A stretch of DNA of 64,000 nt from an uncultured Aquimarina sp. (GTDB lineage Bacteria; Bacteroidota; Bacteroidia; Flavobacteriales; Flavobacteriaceae): contig CANMWA010000003.1 in NCBI GenBank assembly GCA_947501475.1, forward strand, positions 336,814 through 400,813, written 5' to 3'. The notes under the pieces are model-generated. The model was not told where the DNA came from. It made no database searches and saw only the letters and a program-made list of their open reading frames with translations. The translations under genes and the position numbers were made by a program. Shown in pieces: positions 8,036-18,000 of this stretch; the first letter of the stretch is position 1, and each line of letters begins with the position of its first letter.

Positions 8036-11000
8036 TTATTTTGCTTTTCTAGTTCTAAATATAAACACTGAAAATAAAATAAGTAAAAAGGCTAACCCCA
8101 AGATCCAATATAATAATGAATTGCTCTTAAATTGAATAGGGGCCGAATCCCCCACCAAATAAAATCCACCCCAATAAAAAGGGTGTGTACGATTTTTCTT
8201 AGCAGTATGTAGGTATTGTAATTTGGCTTGCTGCAATGCTTTGGCCTTGTTCATTCCTTCTTTAAGGTTAGTATAGAAATATTTCATTAACTCTGGCGTG
8301 GTTTGATCAGATACCTCCCAACTGGTAAGCAAAAGGCTTTTGGTTCCCGCATATTGAAATGCAGTACCTAAGCTCATAATTCCTTCTCCTTTTGCAATTT
8401 TACCCATCCCTGTATTACAGGCACTAAGGACAGTGAGTTCTGCCGGAATATCCAGTGCAAATAATTCATGACTATATAAAAAATTATCTTCTATAGTATC
8501 CTTGCTTTTGGTAAAATAAAGTTTCGAGTTTTCTGGATGCTCATTATCTACTTCTCCATGTAAAGCCAGATGTAATATATTATACTGATTTGCATTTTTC
8601 TTAAAATTTGCTTCTATAGCTTGAGAGCCAAAATAGTATTGCCCATCAATGATATCAGAAATTGCCATAATTTCTTTACGCGTACCTGGCAGATCATCTC
8701 CTGTATCCCTAAGCGTAGCAAAACTCATTATTGTGCTATCTTTGGTTTGAGTGCTATCAGAAAACGAAAAAGCAAGACACTCTTGTAATGTTTTAGATTG
8801 TATCTCACTTTTAAAATGAGTAAATAATAGATTTGCCGAATTTGCATAGGTGACAGCATAATCTTTTAACAAATAGGATAAGACTGTAGGATTATTAGAG
8901 TCATCATTTTGAGTAAGCAATAACTCAAAATTAAGATGCCATAACGGTCCATCTGGGATAATGATAAGTTCGTCTCCTGCTAAATTACTTTTTATAGGGT
9001 TTATTAATTCATTATAAAGCGTGTGTGCAGATTCTTTATACGTTCTTAAATCTTTACTAGTTATCGCTTTTTTAAATTGTTCTATTTTGTTTGTAAGACT
9101 AAAAGTTGATAATTCTTTTACCTTAATCGTGTTTTTGGTAATTATAAAAGCATAGGTTGTACTATCTGAAGTAAAAAACTCTAACAAAGTAGTTTTATCA
9201 TTTAGGTTTTTTTGAATATCGGCTACGCTTATAACATTATTTTGATATTTTGCTTGAAAATATTTAGGGTATTTTTTTTCTAACACCAGTAGTAATGAAT
9301 CTTGTTTTCGATTAAGGTTAAAAAGCTCATTTTCAAACTCTTTTATTTTTGTAGTATCGATAGTATTTTTTTTCGATTTTTCACCTGTTATTTGTGATTG
9401 ATAAAATGCACGATCTGTCTTTATTTCTTTCTCTAAGGCTATAATCCCCTTAGGTAATCCTCCAAAACTTCTGGCGGTAGACTCATTAAGTAATTCTTTT
9501 AAAGTATTAGCCTTGCTCTTTTCAGCATAATATAATGTGTATTCTAGTGACTTCTCATTTTCAAATAAAAGATGAGTTGCTATTGCATCTTGGTATACTT
9601 CTTTTGCTTTTTTGGAAAATGATATTTTATCTTGGTAATTTTTATACGATTGTCTAATATAATCGATAAGAACATTTGCTTGCTCATATATTTCTTTACT
9701 TTGTTTAAGATCAAGTAGTCTCTTACTTTCTAAATATTTTAATTTTAATGTTTTTGCCTTTCCTTGAAGGGTTTCTAACAAGAGTTTTAAATTATAATAT
9801 TTACTTGGATCAAAAATCCCTTTATCTTTTTTATCATTATAATTTTTAATATTAGTTACAATTGCCTCATTAAAATAAGTAATAGCCTTGTCATAATCTC
9901 TTTGTTGTCTATATATGTTTCCTAATTGATTTAATACTTGTAAAGTAGGAGGTGAATTTTTTCCATATTCATTTTCCAAAATTTCCAACCCTTTTCGAGA
10001 ACTTTCTATAGACTTATCAAAAATTCTTTTTTCTAAATAAAAATTTGCAAGGTTTATATAAGCTCTTGAGAATTCATAATTATTCTTCTCAGAAATCTCA
10101 TTGTATATGGCAATTCCTTTTAGATGACATTCTAACCCTTTCTTATAATCTTTTTTATGTGTATAAACATTACCTATATTACCATATAAAGTAGCTACTC
10201 CCTCATGATTCTCTCCATACTTTTCTTTATAAATTCTTAATGCTTTCTTATAATAGAACAGTGATTTTTCATAATCCTCTTTATTCTCCATTACCACAGC
10301 AATATTCCAATAGCAAGTTCCAACATCTGGTTGGTTCTGGTCATAAATTTTCAAAGCCATATCCAAGCTTTTTTTGTTATATTCTAATGCTGCATCATGT
10401 TCTCCTTTATCTGAAAATAGAGTGCCAATATTATTGTACGTTGCAAATAATGGATATATATCTTCTTCTTTTTCAAAAATTGGCATCGCTTTTTGATAAT
10501 ATTGTAATGCTTTATTATGTTGATTCAAATCATGATAAATTATCCCAATATTAAAATAATTGTATCCTAAGTTTATATTATTTTCTGTGTTACTACTGTA
10601 AATAATTTCTAAATTCTTTTTGTAATAGTCCAAAGCAGTATGGTACTTCCCCATTTGGCTATAAATATTACCAATATTATTATATTCTCTTCCTGTTTTT
10701 TCATGATTTACCCCAAAGTTTTTAATAAAAAAATCTAATGCTTTCTTCTGATAAGAAAGTCCATTTTGAAACTCAGAAAGATAACGATAGGTTATCCCTA
10801 AATTACTATATGTCACTCCTATTTCTTGGTGATTATCTGAAAATATCTTTTTTTTGAAATCTAGAGATTTCTTAAAATACATTAAAGCCTTTTCATATCT
10901 AAACGTCCTTAAATAATAAGTTCCAATATTATCATAAGCATATGCTCTTTCTTTATTTTCTTCATTCAAATATTGATCACTAATCTCTAGTGCTTTCTTA

Positions 11001-11296
11001 GCATTAAAAAATGATTCTTTAAATTTTCTTTTTCTCCACTGATTTTCAGAAATTTTATTGTAACAATTAGCTACTTTTTCCCAAACCATAGCTTTTTGAT
11101 ACATTGGTAATGCTTTTGTAAAATAATCAATAGAGGCATCATGTTTCCTTTCTATTAATAAAGAATCTGCTTTTTGATAATATTGAAAAGCAAGAAGAGT
11201 ATCTTTTTGTGTCTGTGCAGTGACAACATGAAACGAGATCAAGAAAAAAATGAGCCTTAAATAGGCTGTCAAAAAGAATGGTTGTATTGGTTTCAT
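8036..11296 (-). CDS. Tetratricopeptide-repeat CHAT-domain protease-like protein, secreted and C-terminally membrane-anchored
   Basis: The 1086-residue protein starts with a signal peptide (cleavage likely after VVTAQ, about residue 28). About residues 35-500 are tandem TPRs with recurring NIGNIY / YY-KAL patterns of the kinesin-light-chain type. A helical linker follows, then a CHAT (caspase HetF associated with TPRs) domain at about 700-1050. The catalytic dyad is visible: His in ILHLALHGE near 909 and Cys in LSACNTGMG near 959. One hydrophobic helix (LLYWILGLAFLLILFSVFIF) and a short basic tail end the protein. The dyad is intact, so peptidase activity is plausible. The target is unknown and no partner toxin or effector gene lies beside it. 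Confidence 0.88.
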   Translation of the reverse strand: MKPIQPFFLTAYLRLIFFLISFHVVTAQTQKDTLLAFQYYQKADSLLIERKHDASIDYFTKALPMYQKAMVWEKVANCYNKISENQWRKRKFKESFFNAKKALEISDQYLNEENKERAYAYDNIGTYYLRTFRYEKALMYFKKSLDFKKKIFSDNHQEIGVTYSNLGITYRYLSEFQNGLSYQKKALDFFIKNFGVNHEKTGREYNNIGNIYSQMGKYHTALDYYKKNLEIIYSSNTENNINLGYNYFNIGIIYHDLNQHNKALQYYQKAMPIFEKEEDIYPLFATYNNIGTLFSDKGEHDAALEYNKKSLDMALKIYDQNQPDVGTCYWNIAVVMENKEDYEKSLFYYKKALRIYKEKYGENHEGVATLYGNIGNVYTHKKDYKKGLECHLKGIAIYNEISEKNNYEFSRAYINLANFYLEKRIFDKSIESSRKGLEILENEYGKNSPPTLQVLNQLGNIYRQQRDYDKAITYFNEAIVTNIKNYNDKKDKGIFDPSKYYNLKLLLETLQGKAKTLKLKYLESKRLLDLKQSKEIYEQANVLIDYIRQSYKNYQDKISFSKKAKEVYQDAIATHLLFENEKSLEYTLYYAEKSKANTLKELLNESTARSFGGLPKGIIALEKEIKTDRAFYQSQITGEKSKKNTIDTTKIKEFENELFNLNRKQDSLLLVLEKKYPKYFQAKYQNNVISVADIQKNLNDKTTLLEFFTSDSTTYAFIITKNTIKVKELSTFSLTNKIEQFKKAITSKDLRTYKESAHTLYNELINPIKSNLAGDELIIIPDGPLWHLNFELLLTQNDDSNNPTVLSYLLKDYAVTYANSANLLFTHFKSEIQSKTLQECLAFSFSDSTQTKDSTIMSFATLRDTGDDLPGTRKEIMAISDIIDGQYYFGSQAIEANFKKNANQYNILHLALHGEVDNEHPENSKLYFTKSKDTIEDNFLYSHELFALDIPAELTVLSACNTGMGKIAKGEGIMSLGTAFQYAGTKSLLLTSWEVSDQTTPELMKYFYTNLKEGMNKAKALQQAKLQYLHTAKKNRTHPFYWGGFYLVGDSAPIQFKSNSLLYWILGLAFLLILFSVFIFRTRKAK

Positions 11297-11353
11297 AAGA
11301 GAGTAAAACGTATAATAGTGTATTGCAAAGAAAATAAAAATGTTACCGTTATA

Positions 11354-11473
11354 ACCAAAGAATCCGTTTAAAAGTATTCACTCCGAGAGGAGTGAAGGAA
11401 TCTTTTAAATTTAAGATGCTGATAAGCGAATTGCTTCAAAATTAAAATTTTTCGCAATGACAGTCTCTTTGGT
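11354..11473. repeat. Degenerate palindromic intergenic repeat
   Basis: A 120-bp block is bounded by an 8-bp inverted repeat (ACCAAAGA at 11354 and its complement ending at 11473). Inside is a TTCACTCC / GGAGTGAA hairpin, then GAATC and TTGCTTC / CGCAATGACAG words. These words recall the common Bacteroidota intergenic repeats of the type CATTCCGAG...GATTGCTTC...GCAATGACA. The resemblance is from memory and the copy is clearly decayed. Confidence 0.45.
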
Positions 11474-11483
11474 ATTTCGAATA

Positions 11484-11690
11484 CTAAAATGCTTTATTCA
11501 ATTGTCCTTCTTTAAGTTCAGAAATATCTTTTTGTTCTAGCCTATCGATAAAGGTTTGATACATTTCTTTAGGTAATCCACAAGCAATTAGATATTCTTT
11601 CTTCAAATCTTCTTCTTTCTCGATTGATCCATCGTTTAATAAGACTACTTCGACTTGTACCGATATATTGATATCATACCGTTTATGACT
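11484..11690 (-). pseudogene. C-terminal gene remnant of unknown family
   Basis: An open frame of 68 codons ends with TAG at 11484 and has no usable start: an in-frame stop lies just upstream at 11691 and the only internal Met is late. The translation looks like real protein (VQVEVVLLNDGSIEKEEDL, then LPKEMYQTFIDRLEQKDI), with codon use like its neighbours. It is probably the tail of a longer, deleted gene. It adjoins the decayed repeat at 11354, which may mark the deletion point. The family is not recognised. Confidence 0.4.
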
Positions 11691-11721
11691 CTAATTTCCC
11701 AAAATATGGAAACAGACTGTA

Positions 11722-12234
11722 TTATTCCTTATTTACTTTTTTGGTAATACCGCATTTTTTACGAACAGTTCTTTCGGCGAGGGCTGCTACATTTCTGGCC
11801 TGATCCTCAGAGCCTCCGTCTTTAATAATCCCATCATATACTGTTTTGTTTTCTAATAGTCCTTGTAGGATACAGCTAAACCCCGGGCTGTCTTTACCCT
11901 TATAAGGATTCTTTTTCTTGGGTTTTGCGATCAGCTCCCTGAACAAGCGATCTTTTAATACTTTATCTTTTTGGACTTCAACTACGAAAGAATATAGAAT
12001 ATTTTGATCTTCTTGATACATATCACTCACCTTATCCGAGGCATTAGAATACTCATCATTGGTGAAACTAAAATAGTTATAAATGTCAAAGTAGTTGTTA
12101 TCTCCTTGCTCACCCTCTTGCACTTCTTCTTCACTTTGTGTTTCTTCTTCGTTCTGGTACTCTTCTTCGCTTTCCTGACTCACTCCTTTGAACACGAATA
12201 CTATTAATATTATAAAAATGGATAGCCTCTTCAT
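11722..12234 (-). CDS. Hypothetical secreted protein with an acidic Glu-rich stretch
   Basis: The 170-residue protein has a clear signal peptide (residues 1-19, ending KGVSQ), followed by about 25 residues consisting largely of glutamate (QESEEEYQNEEETQSEEE). A mixed domain follows, with two cysteines (one in GFSCILQGLL, one in KKCGITKK near the end) that could pair. It is probably periplasmic or surface. No family was recognised. It is a single-gene unit between the gene remnant at 11484 and the divergent gene at 12537. Confidence 0.65.
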   Translation of the reverse strand: MKRLSIFIILIVFVFKGVSQESEEEYQNEEETQSEEEVQEGEQGDNNYFDIYNYFSFTNDEYSNASDKVSDMYQEDQNILYSFVVEVQKDKVLKDRLFRELIAKPKKKNPYKGKDSPGFSCILQGLLENKTVYDGIIKDGGSEDQARNVAALAERTVRKKCGITKKVNKE

Positions 12235-12536
12235 TTGTTCTATAGTTTTAGATTAATTGGGGTATTATAAACGTTTGAAAACATCTTTTTGTTATCTGTT
12301 TTTCTTATTTTTATGCTTATCTATAAAATCAATATGATTTTTCTACTATATGCATAATTAAGGATTTTATTTTTGTTTACTAAATTCGTGGCACACTTTT
12401 TGGTTTTTATCAAATAAATTGAGTATTTTGACTCACTTATTAAGGTTATTTTAACAATAAAACTAGTTTTATGTCGTTAGATAACCGGTGTAATTAACCT
12501 ATAAACTTTTAATACATTATTTAACACCCAAACATT
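12235..12536. other. Divergent intergenic region with one exact -7 element
   Basis: This AT-rich 302-bp stretch separates two divergent small secreted-protein genes. A TATTTTTG at 12368-12375 on the plus strand matches TAnnTTTG exactly but is about 160 nt from the next start and lacks a clear -33 TTG. Nothing else is evident. Confidence 0.3.
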
Positions 12537-12932
12537 ATGAAAAAATTATTTCTACTTGCATTTGTGCTATGCGCAGGATTATCAGTTCAAGCCCAAGAAA
12601 ATTGGAGAGAGCAAAACAGAATTTTTGACGAAGAGCTATATCCTTTAGCAAAGGATGTTTCTGAAATGACTCCTAAAGTAATTGCTCATGGCAATGTAGT
12701 ATCTATTGTAAAGGATAATGGAACTACATCTTTACAGAAAAAACAAGACAAATCACTTCCTGTTAAATATTTTGACTATTTTCTTTTGACTTCTACTGGA
12801 AGACAAATCCATTTAGATAAAATGCAAGCTCACAAAGTAATTGATAAATTTCTGAATGTACTCAAAAGAGTTAAAGAAACTTCAAAAGAAGATAATGATG
12901 CTGAAGTTAGAGCTATACTTAACAGTTTATAA
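12537..12932 (+). CDS. Hypothetical small secreted protein
   Basis: The 131-residue product has a textbook signal peptide (MKKLFLLAFVLCAGLSVQAQ, cleavage after residue 20). The mature ~110 residues are hydrophilic, with no cysteines, and rich in lysine, aspartate and glutamate. The C-terminal third (KVIDKFLNVLKRVKE) is predicted helical. No family was recognised. It is followed by a long hairpin terminator and stands as a single-gene unit. Confidence 0.7.
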   Translation: MKKLFLLAFVLCAGLSVQAQENWREQNRIFDEELYPLAKDVSEMTPKVIAHGNVVSIVKDNGTTSLQKKQDKSLPVKYFDYFLLTSTGRQIHLDKMQAHKVIDKFLNVLKRVKETSKEDNDAEVRAILNSL

Positions 12933-12947
12933 TAAACTTTTCGATAT

Positions 12948-12997
12948 AATAGTCAAAAAAAATAGCGACCAAATGGCCGCTATTTTTTTTGACTATT
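12948..12997. terminator. Bidirectional terminator with a 20-bp perfect stem
   Basis: The arms 12948-12967 and 12978-12997 are perfect complements containing A8 and T8 tracts around a GC core. The hairpin can therefore end transcription both from the plus gene at 12537 and from the minus OmpA gene whose stop is at 13006. Confidence 0.85.
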
Positions 12998-13005
12998 ACT
13001 TATAG

Positions 13006-13965
13006 TTATATATCGTTTAGCAATTTAGAAATCTCATCCAGTTTTGGTGTTAAGATCACCTCGATACGCCTATTCTTACTCTTTCCTTGATTAGTATCAT
13101 TACTCGCTACAGGAGCAAACTCTCCTCTACCAGCTGCAGTCAAATTTTGCGGATCGATTTGTTTGTTTTCTAATAAAATATTTACAATTGCAGTAGCTCT
13201 TTTGGTCGACAGATCCCAATTGCCTGATAATTGCGTATTACCAGCATAAGGATCATCGTCGGTATGACCTTCGATCAATACAGCTATATCTGGGTTATTT
13301 CCTAATACCTTACCAAGCTGCTTTACAGCTTTACTACCTTGGGTTCCTACGGCCCAACTACCAGACTCAAACAACAACTTATTCTCCATAGAGATGTAGA
13401 CTTTACCATTACGTTCTTCAACCGTAAGGCCTTTTCCTTCAAAATTTCGTAAAGCTTTAGATATTGCATTTTTTAAAGCCTGCATTTTGGCATCTTTGGC
13501 AGCAATCAACCCTTCTAATTCGTCTACTCTTTGTGATCGTGCATCTAAGTCTCTTTGTAGTGTATCTAAACGGTTTCGCTCTTTGGCCAAGGCGCTTTCT
13601 TTTTCTTCTAATTGCCTTAACAACTCTCTATTTTTTTTGGTATTAGCAGCAAGTGCAGCAGCACTATTTTTCTCTAAAGCATCATACGATCTTTTTAAGT
13701 TTTTATAATTTGCTTGTGTAGCATCATATTGGCTCTGCAATTCGTTTCTCTCGGCGAGGGTTTTCTCATAATCTACCTTTAGTTTTTTTAGCGCGTCTTT
13801 ATCGGCTTCGTTCTCTTTTTGCATGGCAGCCATTTGATCTTCTATACTTCGGTTTTTGCGTTTTAGACTGGCATATTTACTTTCTAGGTCTTTATACACT
13901 TTTGAGGTCACACACGAAGTCATACCTATACTAATGACGATAATGAATACAATTTTTTTAATCAT
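13006..13965 (-). CDS. OmpA-family lipoprotein with coiled coil
   Basis: The start is placed at 13965 because it gives a lipoprotein signal (MIKKIVFIIVISIGMTSC, Cys18). A longer frame to 14046 would run into the palindromic repeat at 13992. Residues ~25-190 form a continuous coiled coil, and residues ~205-315 form an OmpA C-terminal domain with LFESGSW, IEGHTDDDP, LSTKRATAIVNIL, GRGE and a final KNRRIEVIL. The protein should be lipid-anchored in the outer membrane and bind peptidoglycan across the periplasm, helping to hold envelope layers together. Confidence 0.92.
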   Translation of the reverse strand: MIKKIVFIIVISIGMTSCVTSKVYKDLESKYASLKRKNRSIEDQMAAMQKENEADKDALKKLKVDYEKTLAERNELQSQYDATQANYKNLKRSYDALEKNSAAALAANTKKNRELLRQLEEKESALAKERNRLDTLQRDLDARSQRVDELEGLIAAKDAKMQALKNAISKALRNFEGKGLTVEERNGKVYISMENKLLFESGSWAVGTQGSKAVKQLGKVLGNNPDIAVLIEGHTDDDPYAGNTQLSGNWDLSTKRATAIVNILLENKQIDPQNLTAAGRGEFAPVASNDTNQGKSKNRRIEVILTPKLDEISKLLNDI

Positions 13966-13991
13966 ATTTTGAGTTTTATTTAAAATGAAGT

Positions 13992-14072
13992 CCCTTCTCC
14001 TTGGGGAGAAGGTTAGGATGAGGGATTCTTCATCCAAAACCCTCACCTTAATCCTCTCCCAGAGGGAGAGGA
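13992..14072. repeat. Palindromic intergenic repeat between xth and the OmpA gene
   Basis: Two hairpins occur in tandem: CCTTCTCC/GGAGAAGG (13993-14012) and CCTCTCCC/GGGAGAGG (14053-14071). They are joined by an imperfect inverted pair (TTAGGATGAGGG and CCCTCACCTTAATCC), so the whole can fold as one nested structure. Similar CCCTCATC and CTTCTCCC words recur at 63565-63600. Confidence 0.6.
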
Positions 14073-14104
14073 AACCAGAATTAACTTATTATACTTTCAA
14101 AGAA

Positions 14105-14869
14105 TTACAATTCCAATTCAACAACAATCGGACAATGATCACTGTGTTTGGCATCTGATAGAATAACGGCTCTTTTTAATTTATCTTGTAATGGTTGTGA
14201 AACCATTCCATAATCCAAACGCCATCCCTTGTTGTTTGCTCTAGCATTGGCTCTATAACTCCACCATGAATAATTATGAGGTTCTGTATTAAAATGTCTA
14301 AAAGAATCAATAAATCCACTCTCAATAAAATCACCAATCCACTCTCGTTCTACTGGTAAAAATCCCGATACATTTTTATTGCGCACCGGATCATGAATAT
14401 CTATTGCCTGATGACATATATTATAATCGCCTAATATAACCAGATTTGGATGCTGTTGCTTAAGGGTATTAATATACTCCTGAAAATCGGCCATATATTT
14501 AAGCTTATGCTCTAAACGATCTAAATTGCTTCCGCTAGGTAAGTACAAACTCATTACAGAAACTCCATTAAAATCTGCTCTTATATTACGGCCTTCAAAA
14601 TCCATATAATCAATCCCAGTACCATACTCGATATGATCTGGTGCTGTTTTTGATAAAATTGCTACACCGCTATATCCTTTTTTTTGTGCACTGTACCAAT
14701 AATTATGTGAATATCCTGCTTCTGCAAACAAATCAAGGTCTAATTGATCTTTGTTAGCTTTTATTTCCTGAAGACATATTACATCTGGGTCTGCTTGCTG
14801 TAACCAATCTAAAAAGCCTTTATTTATAGCTGCTCGGATTCCGTTTACATTATAAGAGATGATTTTCAT
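14105..14869 (-). CDS. xth: Exodeoxyribonuclease III
   Basis: This 254-residue member of the Mg-dependent endonuclease/exonuclease family acts at abasic sites in base-excision repair. The catalytic set is visible: SYNVNGIRAA at the start, ICLQEIKA with metal-binding Glu35, LGDYNICH with Asp/Asn, W-rich YSWWSYR, and the terminal SDHCPIVVEL with the catalytic Asp-His pair. Length is as in E. coli ExoIII and ExoA. It lies upstream of, and in the same direction as, the OmpA gene, with the palindromic repeat between them. Confidence 0.95.
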   Translation of the reverse strand: MKIISYNVNGIRAAINKGFLDWLQQADPDVICLQEIKANKDQLDLDLFAEAGYSHNYWYSAQKKGYSGVAILSKTAPDHIEYGTGIDYMDFEGRNIRADFNGVSVMSLYLPSGSNLDRLEHKLKYMADFQEYINTLKQQHPNLVILGDYNICHQAIDIHDPVRNKNVSGFLPVEREWIGDFIESGFIDSFRHFNTEPHNYSWWSYRANARANNKGWRLDYGMVSQPLQDKLKRAVILSDAKHSDHCPIVVELEL

Positions 14870-14990
14870 GAACTATGGTTTAAAAATTTAAGTAAAAATA
14901 AAATTTACAATCATTCATTATTCTAAATACATCACAAACTTATCAATATTATATCTAAAAAACCTAGACCTAATAATAGTTTATACTAAG

Positions 14991-15016
14991 ATAGGGTGCC
15001 TTAAAAGGCACCCTAT
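14991..15016 (-). terminator. Terminator of the 1600-residue cargo gene
   Basis: A 12-bp perfect stem (ATAGGGTGCCTT and complement) with a 2-nt loop lies about 60 nt after the minus-strand stop at 15078. The T-run is weak, so termination is likely but not certain. Confidence 0.6.
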
Positions 15017-15077
15017 CATTTTATCAAGTACATATAAGAGAGATTACCTCATCTTACATCACAACTTGGGATTCTGA

Positions 15078-18000
15078 CTAGTCTTTTACAATCCATTTGG
15101 TAAACTTCATTTTATCCAAAGTAACCTTTATAATATAATACCCAGATGGTAATTTGCTAAGGTCTATTTCTTTGGTAATAGTACCTCCTGTCATTTTTTG
15201 AGTAAACGAGCTATATTTTCTACCACCAAGTGTATATACCTCTATTAAAGCGGTTCCTTGCTTTTCATAACCAGATAGATCAATGGATACCGACTCTTTT
15301 GCCGGAACAGGATATGTTTTAAGGATCACCCGATTGGTGATAGATAATAATTGAGGTGACGATCCTGTACGAAATCTCCAGGCGTTTTCTTCAATAGCGC
15401 CAGGATTCCAAGGTGCAGTATTCAATTTTGTCCAACCAAAATTGGCCAATACATAATAATTGGTATTAGGGTCTAATGTTGGAATTTCAAATGTTATTTC
15501 AGATTGTCCTACATAAAGTTCAGAGTCTCTAAATACATATTGAAATACGGGAGTAGGATTTCCTTCTTCATATAAACGAATGCCTTGTGAATTAACATAT
15601 TGATTAGCAACTGTTTCTCCTACTAAACGTACGATTAACTTTGAAGTTACGGGGACGTTAGATGATCCCGGTGCAGGCGAAACTTCTACAATACCATTAA
15701 CCGCAGGATTGAATGGCCCAAATACAGGTTCACTTGGAACCACCTCTGTGGTCGTTATTGATAATACACTACTTTGGGTTGATTCGTTTCCTCTAGCATC
15801 TACAGCACTTACTGTATAATTATACGTAGTAGCGGCAGTAAGTCCTATATCGGTATAAGAAGTACCGGTAACCATAGCAATGGGTGTTGTCTGCCCATTA
15901 CGATAGATGTTATAACCCGTTACTCCCCTATTATCGGTTGAAGTATCCCAGCTTAAACTTATTGTTGTCTCAGATTGATTGGCACTTACTACGTTTTGTG
16001 GAATACTTGGTGCTTCGGTATCTGCTTCCGACCCTGTTCTGAAACTCCAGGCGTTTTCTTCGATAGCAAAAGCTCGCCATGGTGCATCATTTAATTTGAC
16101 CCAGGTAAAAGCTGCCAGTATATAATAATTTGTGTTGGGCTCTAATATTGGAATATCAAATGTTACCTCTGTCTGTCCAGCCATTGGCTCAGGATCAGAA
16201 AACACATATTGATATACTGGAGTAGATTCGCCTTCTTTATATAAGCGAATTCCTTGGGCATTCACAAATTGATCAGATAGCACTGCAGCGGTAAGACGTA
16301 CGATTAACTTAGAAGTTACTGGTACATTAATTGACCCTGGAGCAGGAGAAACTTCTACAATACCATTAACCGCAGGATTGAATGGTCCAAATACATCTCC
16401 ACTTGGAGCAGCTGTTGTTGTTATTGGCAATGCACTGCTTTGTACAGATTCGTTACCTACAGCATCTATAGCACTTACCGTATAGTTATAGGAAGTAGCC
16501 GCATTAAGTCCCGTATCGGTATAAGAAGTACCTGTTACTGTGGCAACTGGTGCTGTCTCCTCATTACGGTAGATATTATAACCAGTTACTCCCACATTAT
16601 CTGTTGAAGCATTCCAGCTTAAGTCTACACTAAATGAAGTGACATTTGAAAAAGTTAAACCCGCAGGCTGACTAGGTGCTTCTGTATCAGGATCAGAACC
16701 TGATTCTGTAGTAATATCAATAACATTAGAATATTCTGAAGTATCAGTATCATTAATAGCACGTATTCTATAAAAATATTGAGTGTCGCTTGTTAATCCT
16801 GAACTAGCAAAAGTAGTTACATTGGCATTTACAGCACCAACATTGGTAAAGTTATTACCATCTGTACCACGCTCGATCTCAAACCCTGTTTCATTACTAG
16901 AATTATCTGTCCAATTTAAAACTACCGAAGTCTCTGTAATATTGGATGATACCAATGATGAAGGTGCTACTAATACAGTAGGTTCTGGAAAAGTAATAGT
17001 CTCTGCTACATTGGATTGATTACTTGATGAAGTACCTCTAATTGCTCGTACTGTATAAAAATAGGTAGTAGATGCTTCTAGATTCTCATCACTATAGGTA
17101 GTTGTATTGGATGCAATCGAAGCTATTTCTGTATAATCTGTCCCGTTTAAAGATCGCTCGATTACAAATGATTCTTCATTATCTGAATTATCTGTCCACA
17201 CAAGATCAATCTGACTCGATGAAACTGCTGTAGCATCTAGTAAGGTTGGAGCATCAATCACAACGGGTGGTGGAGGTGGAGTAACAGTTCCTGGTATATT
17301 AGTGATCAACCAATCTATATCGCTAGTGGTACCATATTGCCAGTTATATTTTCTACCCGCGCCACGGCTAAGTCCATAGTTTCTCCTTTCAAGTTCGGCT
17401 TTAGAAGTTGTAATCAATTGATCAATTCCAGTAGCAGTAACTGAGGTCTCACTACCCAATTTTTTTTGAGCCCAATACGCCCTTGCTAATAATCCTGCGA
17501 CATCCAGCGCATGTTGATCATCATCATAAACAGTGGTAAACGGGTCAGTTTGCAAATATTCTTGACTGGCCTCACCACTCCATAGATATGCAGGTTGTAT
17601 TGCTCCAATAATACTACTACTTGGACTTATACCACCAAAACCTGGTGTTACTTCATAGATACAATGACGGGCAATATGCTCTCCCATTCCGGCTATAAAT
17701 TGAAGCGCTCTTGTATCCTCAGACTGCAAATAATATCTCCATATTGCTTCTGATAATAGCGCACTCATCCATGGAGAGATAATAGGTTGACTCAAACGAT
17801 CATCGTTAGAAAGTCCACCAATTTCATGTAATCCCATCTGATGTAACATTACACCATCTGGATTTCTGTTATAAGCGCTTTCGAATCTGTAGATTACTCG
17901 ATTTTTGTAGACTTCCTCTCCTGTAACTTCATATGCAGTGAGGGCACTCAGCAACCAATAGGCAAGTCCTCTCTCTGTCCAAAGACTGGTTCGTGTATCG

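Noticed and set aside
8036..11296. TPR-CHAT protein as part of a type III CRISPR (Craspase) locus
   Set aside because: No cas genes or CRISPR repeats are present, and the protein has a signal peptide.
13966..14046. N-terminal extension of the OmpA lipoprotein
   Set aside because: It would place the lipoprotein signal inside the protein and is translated from the palindromic repeat.
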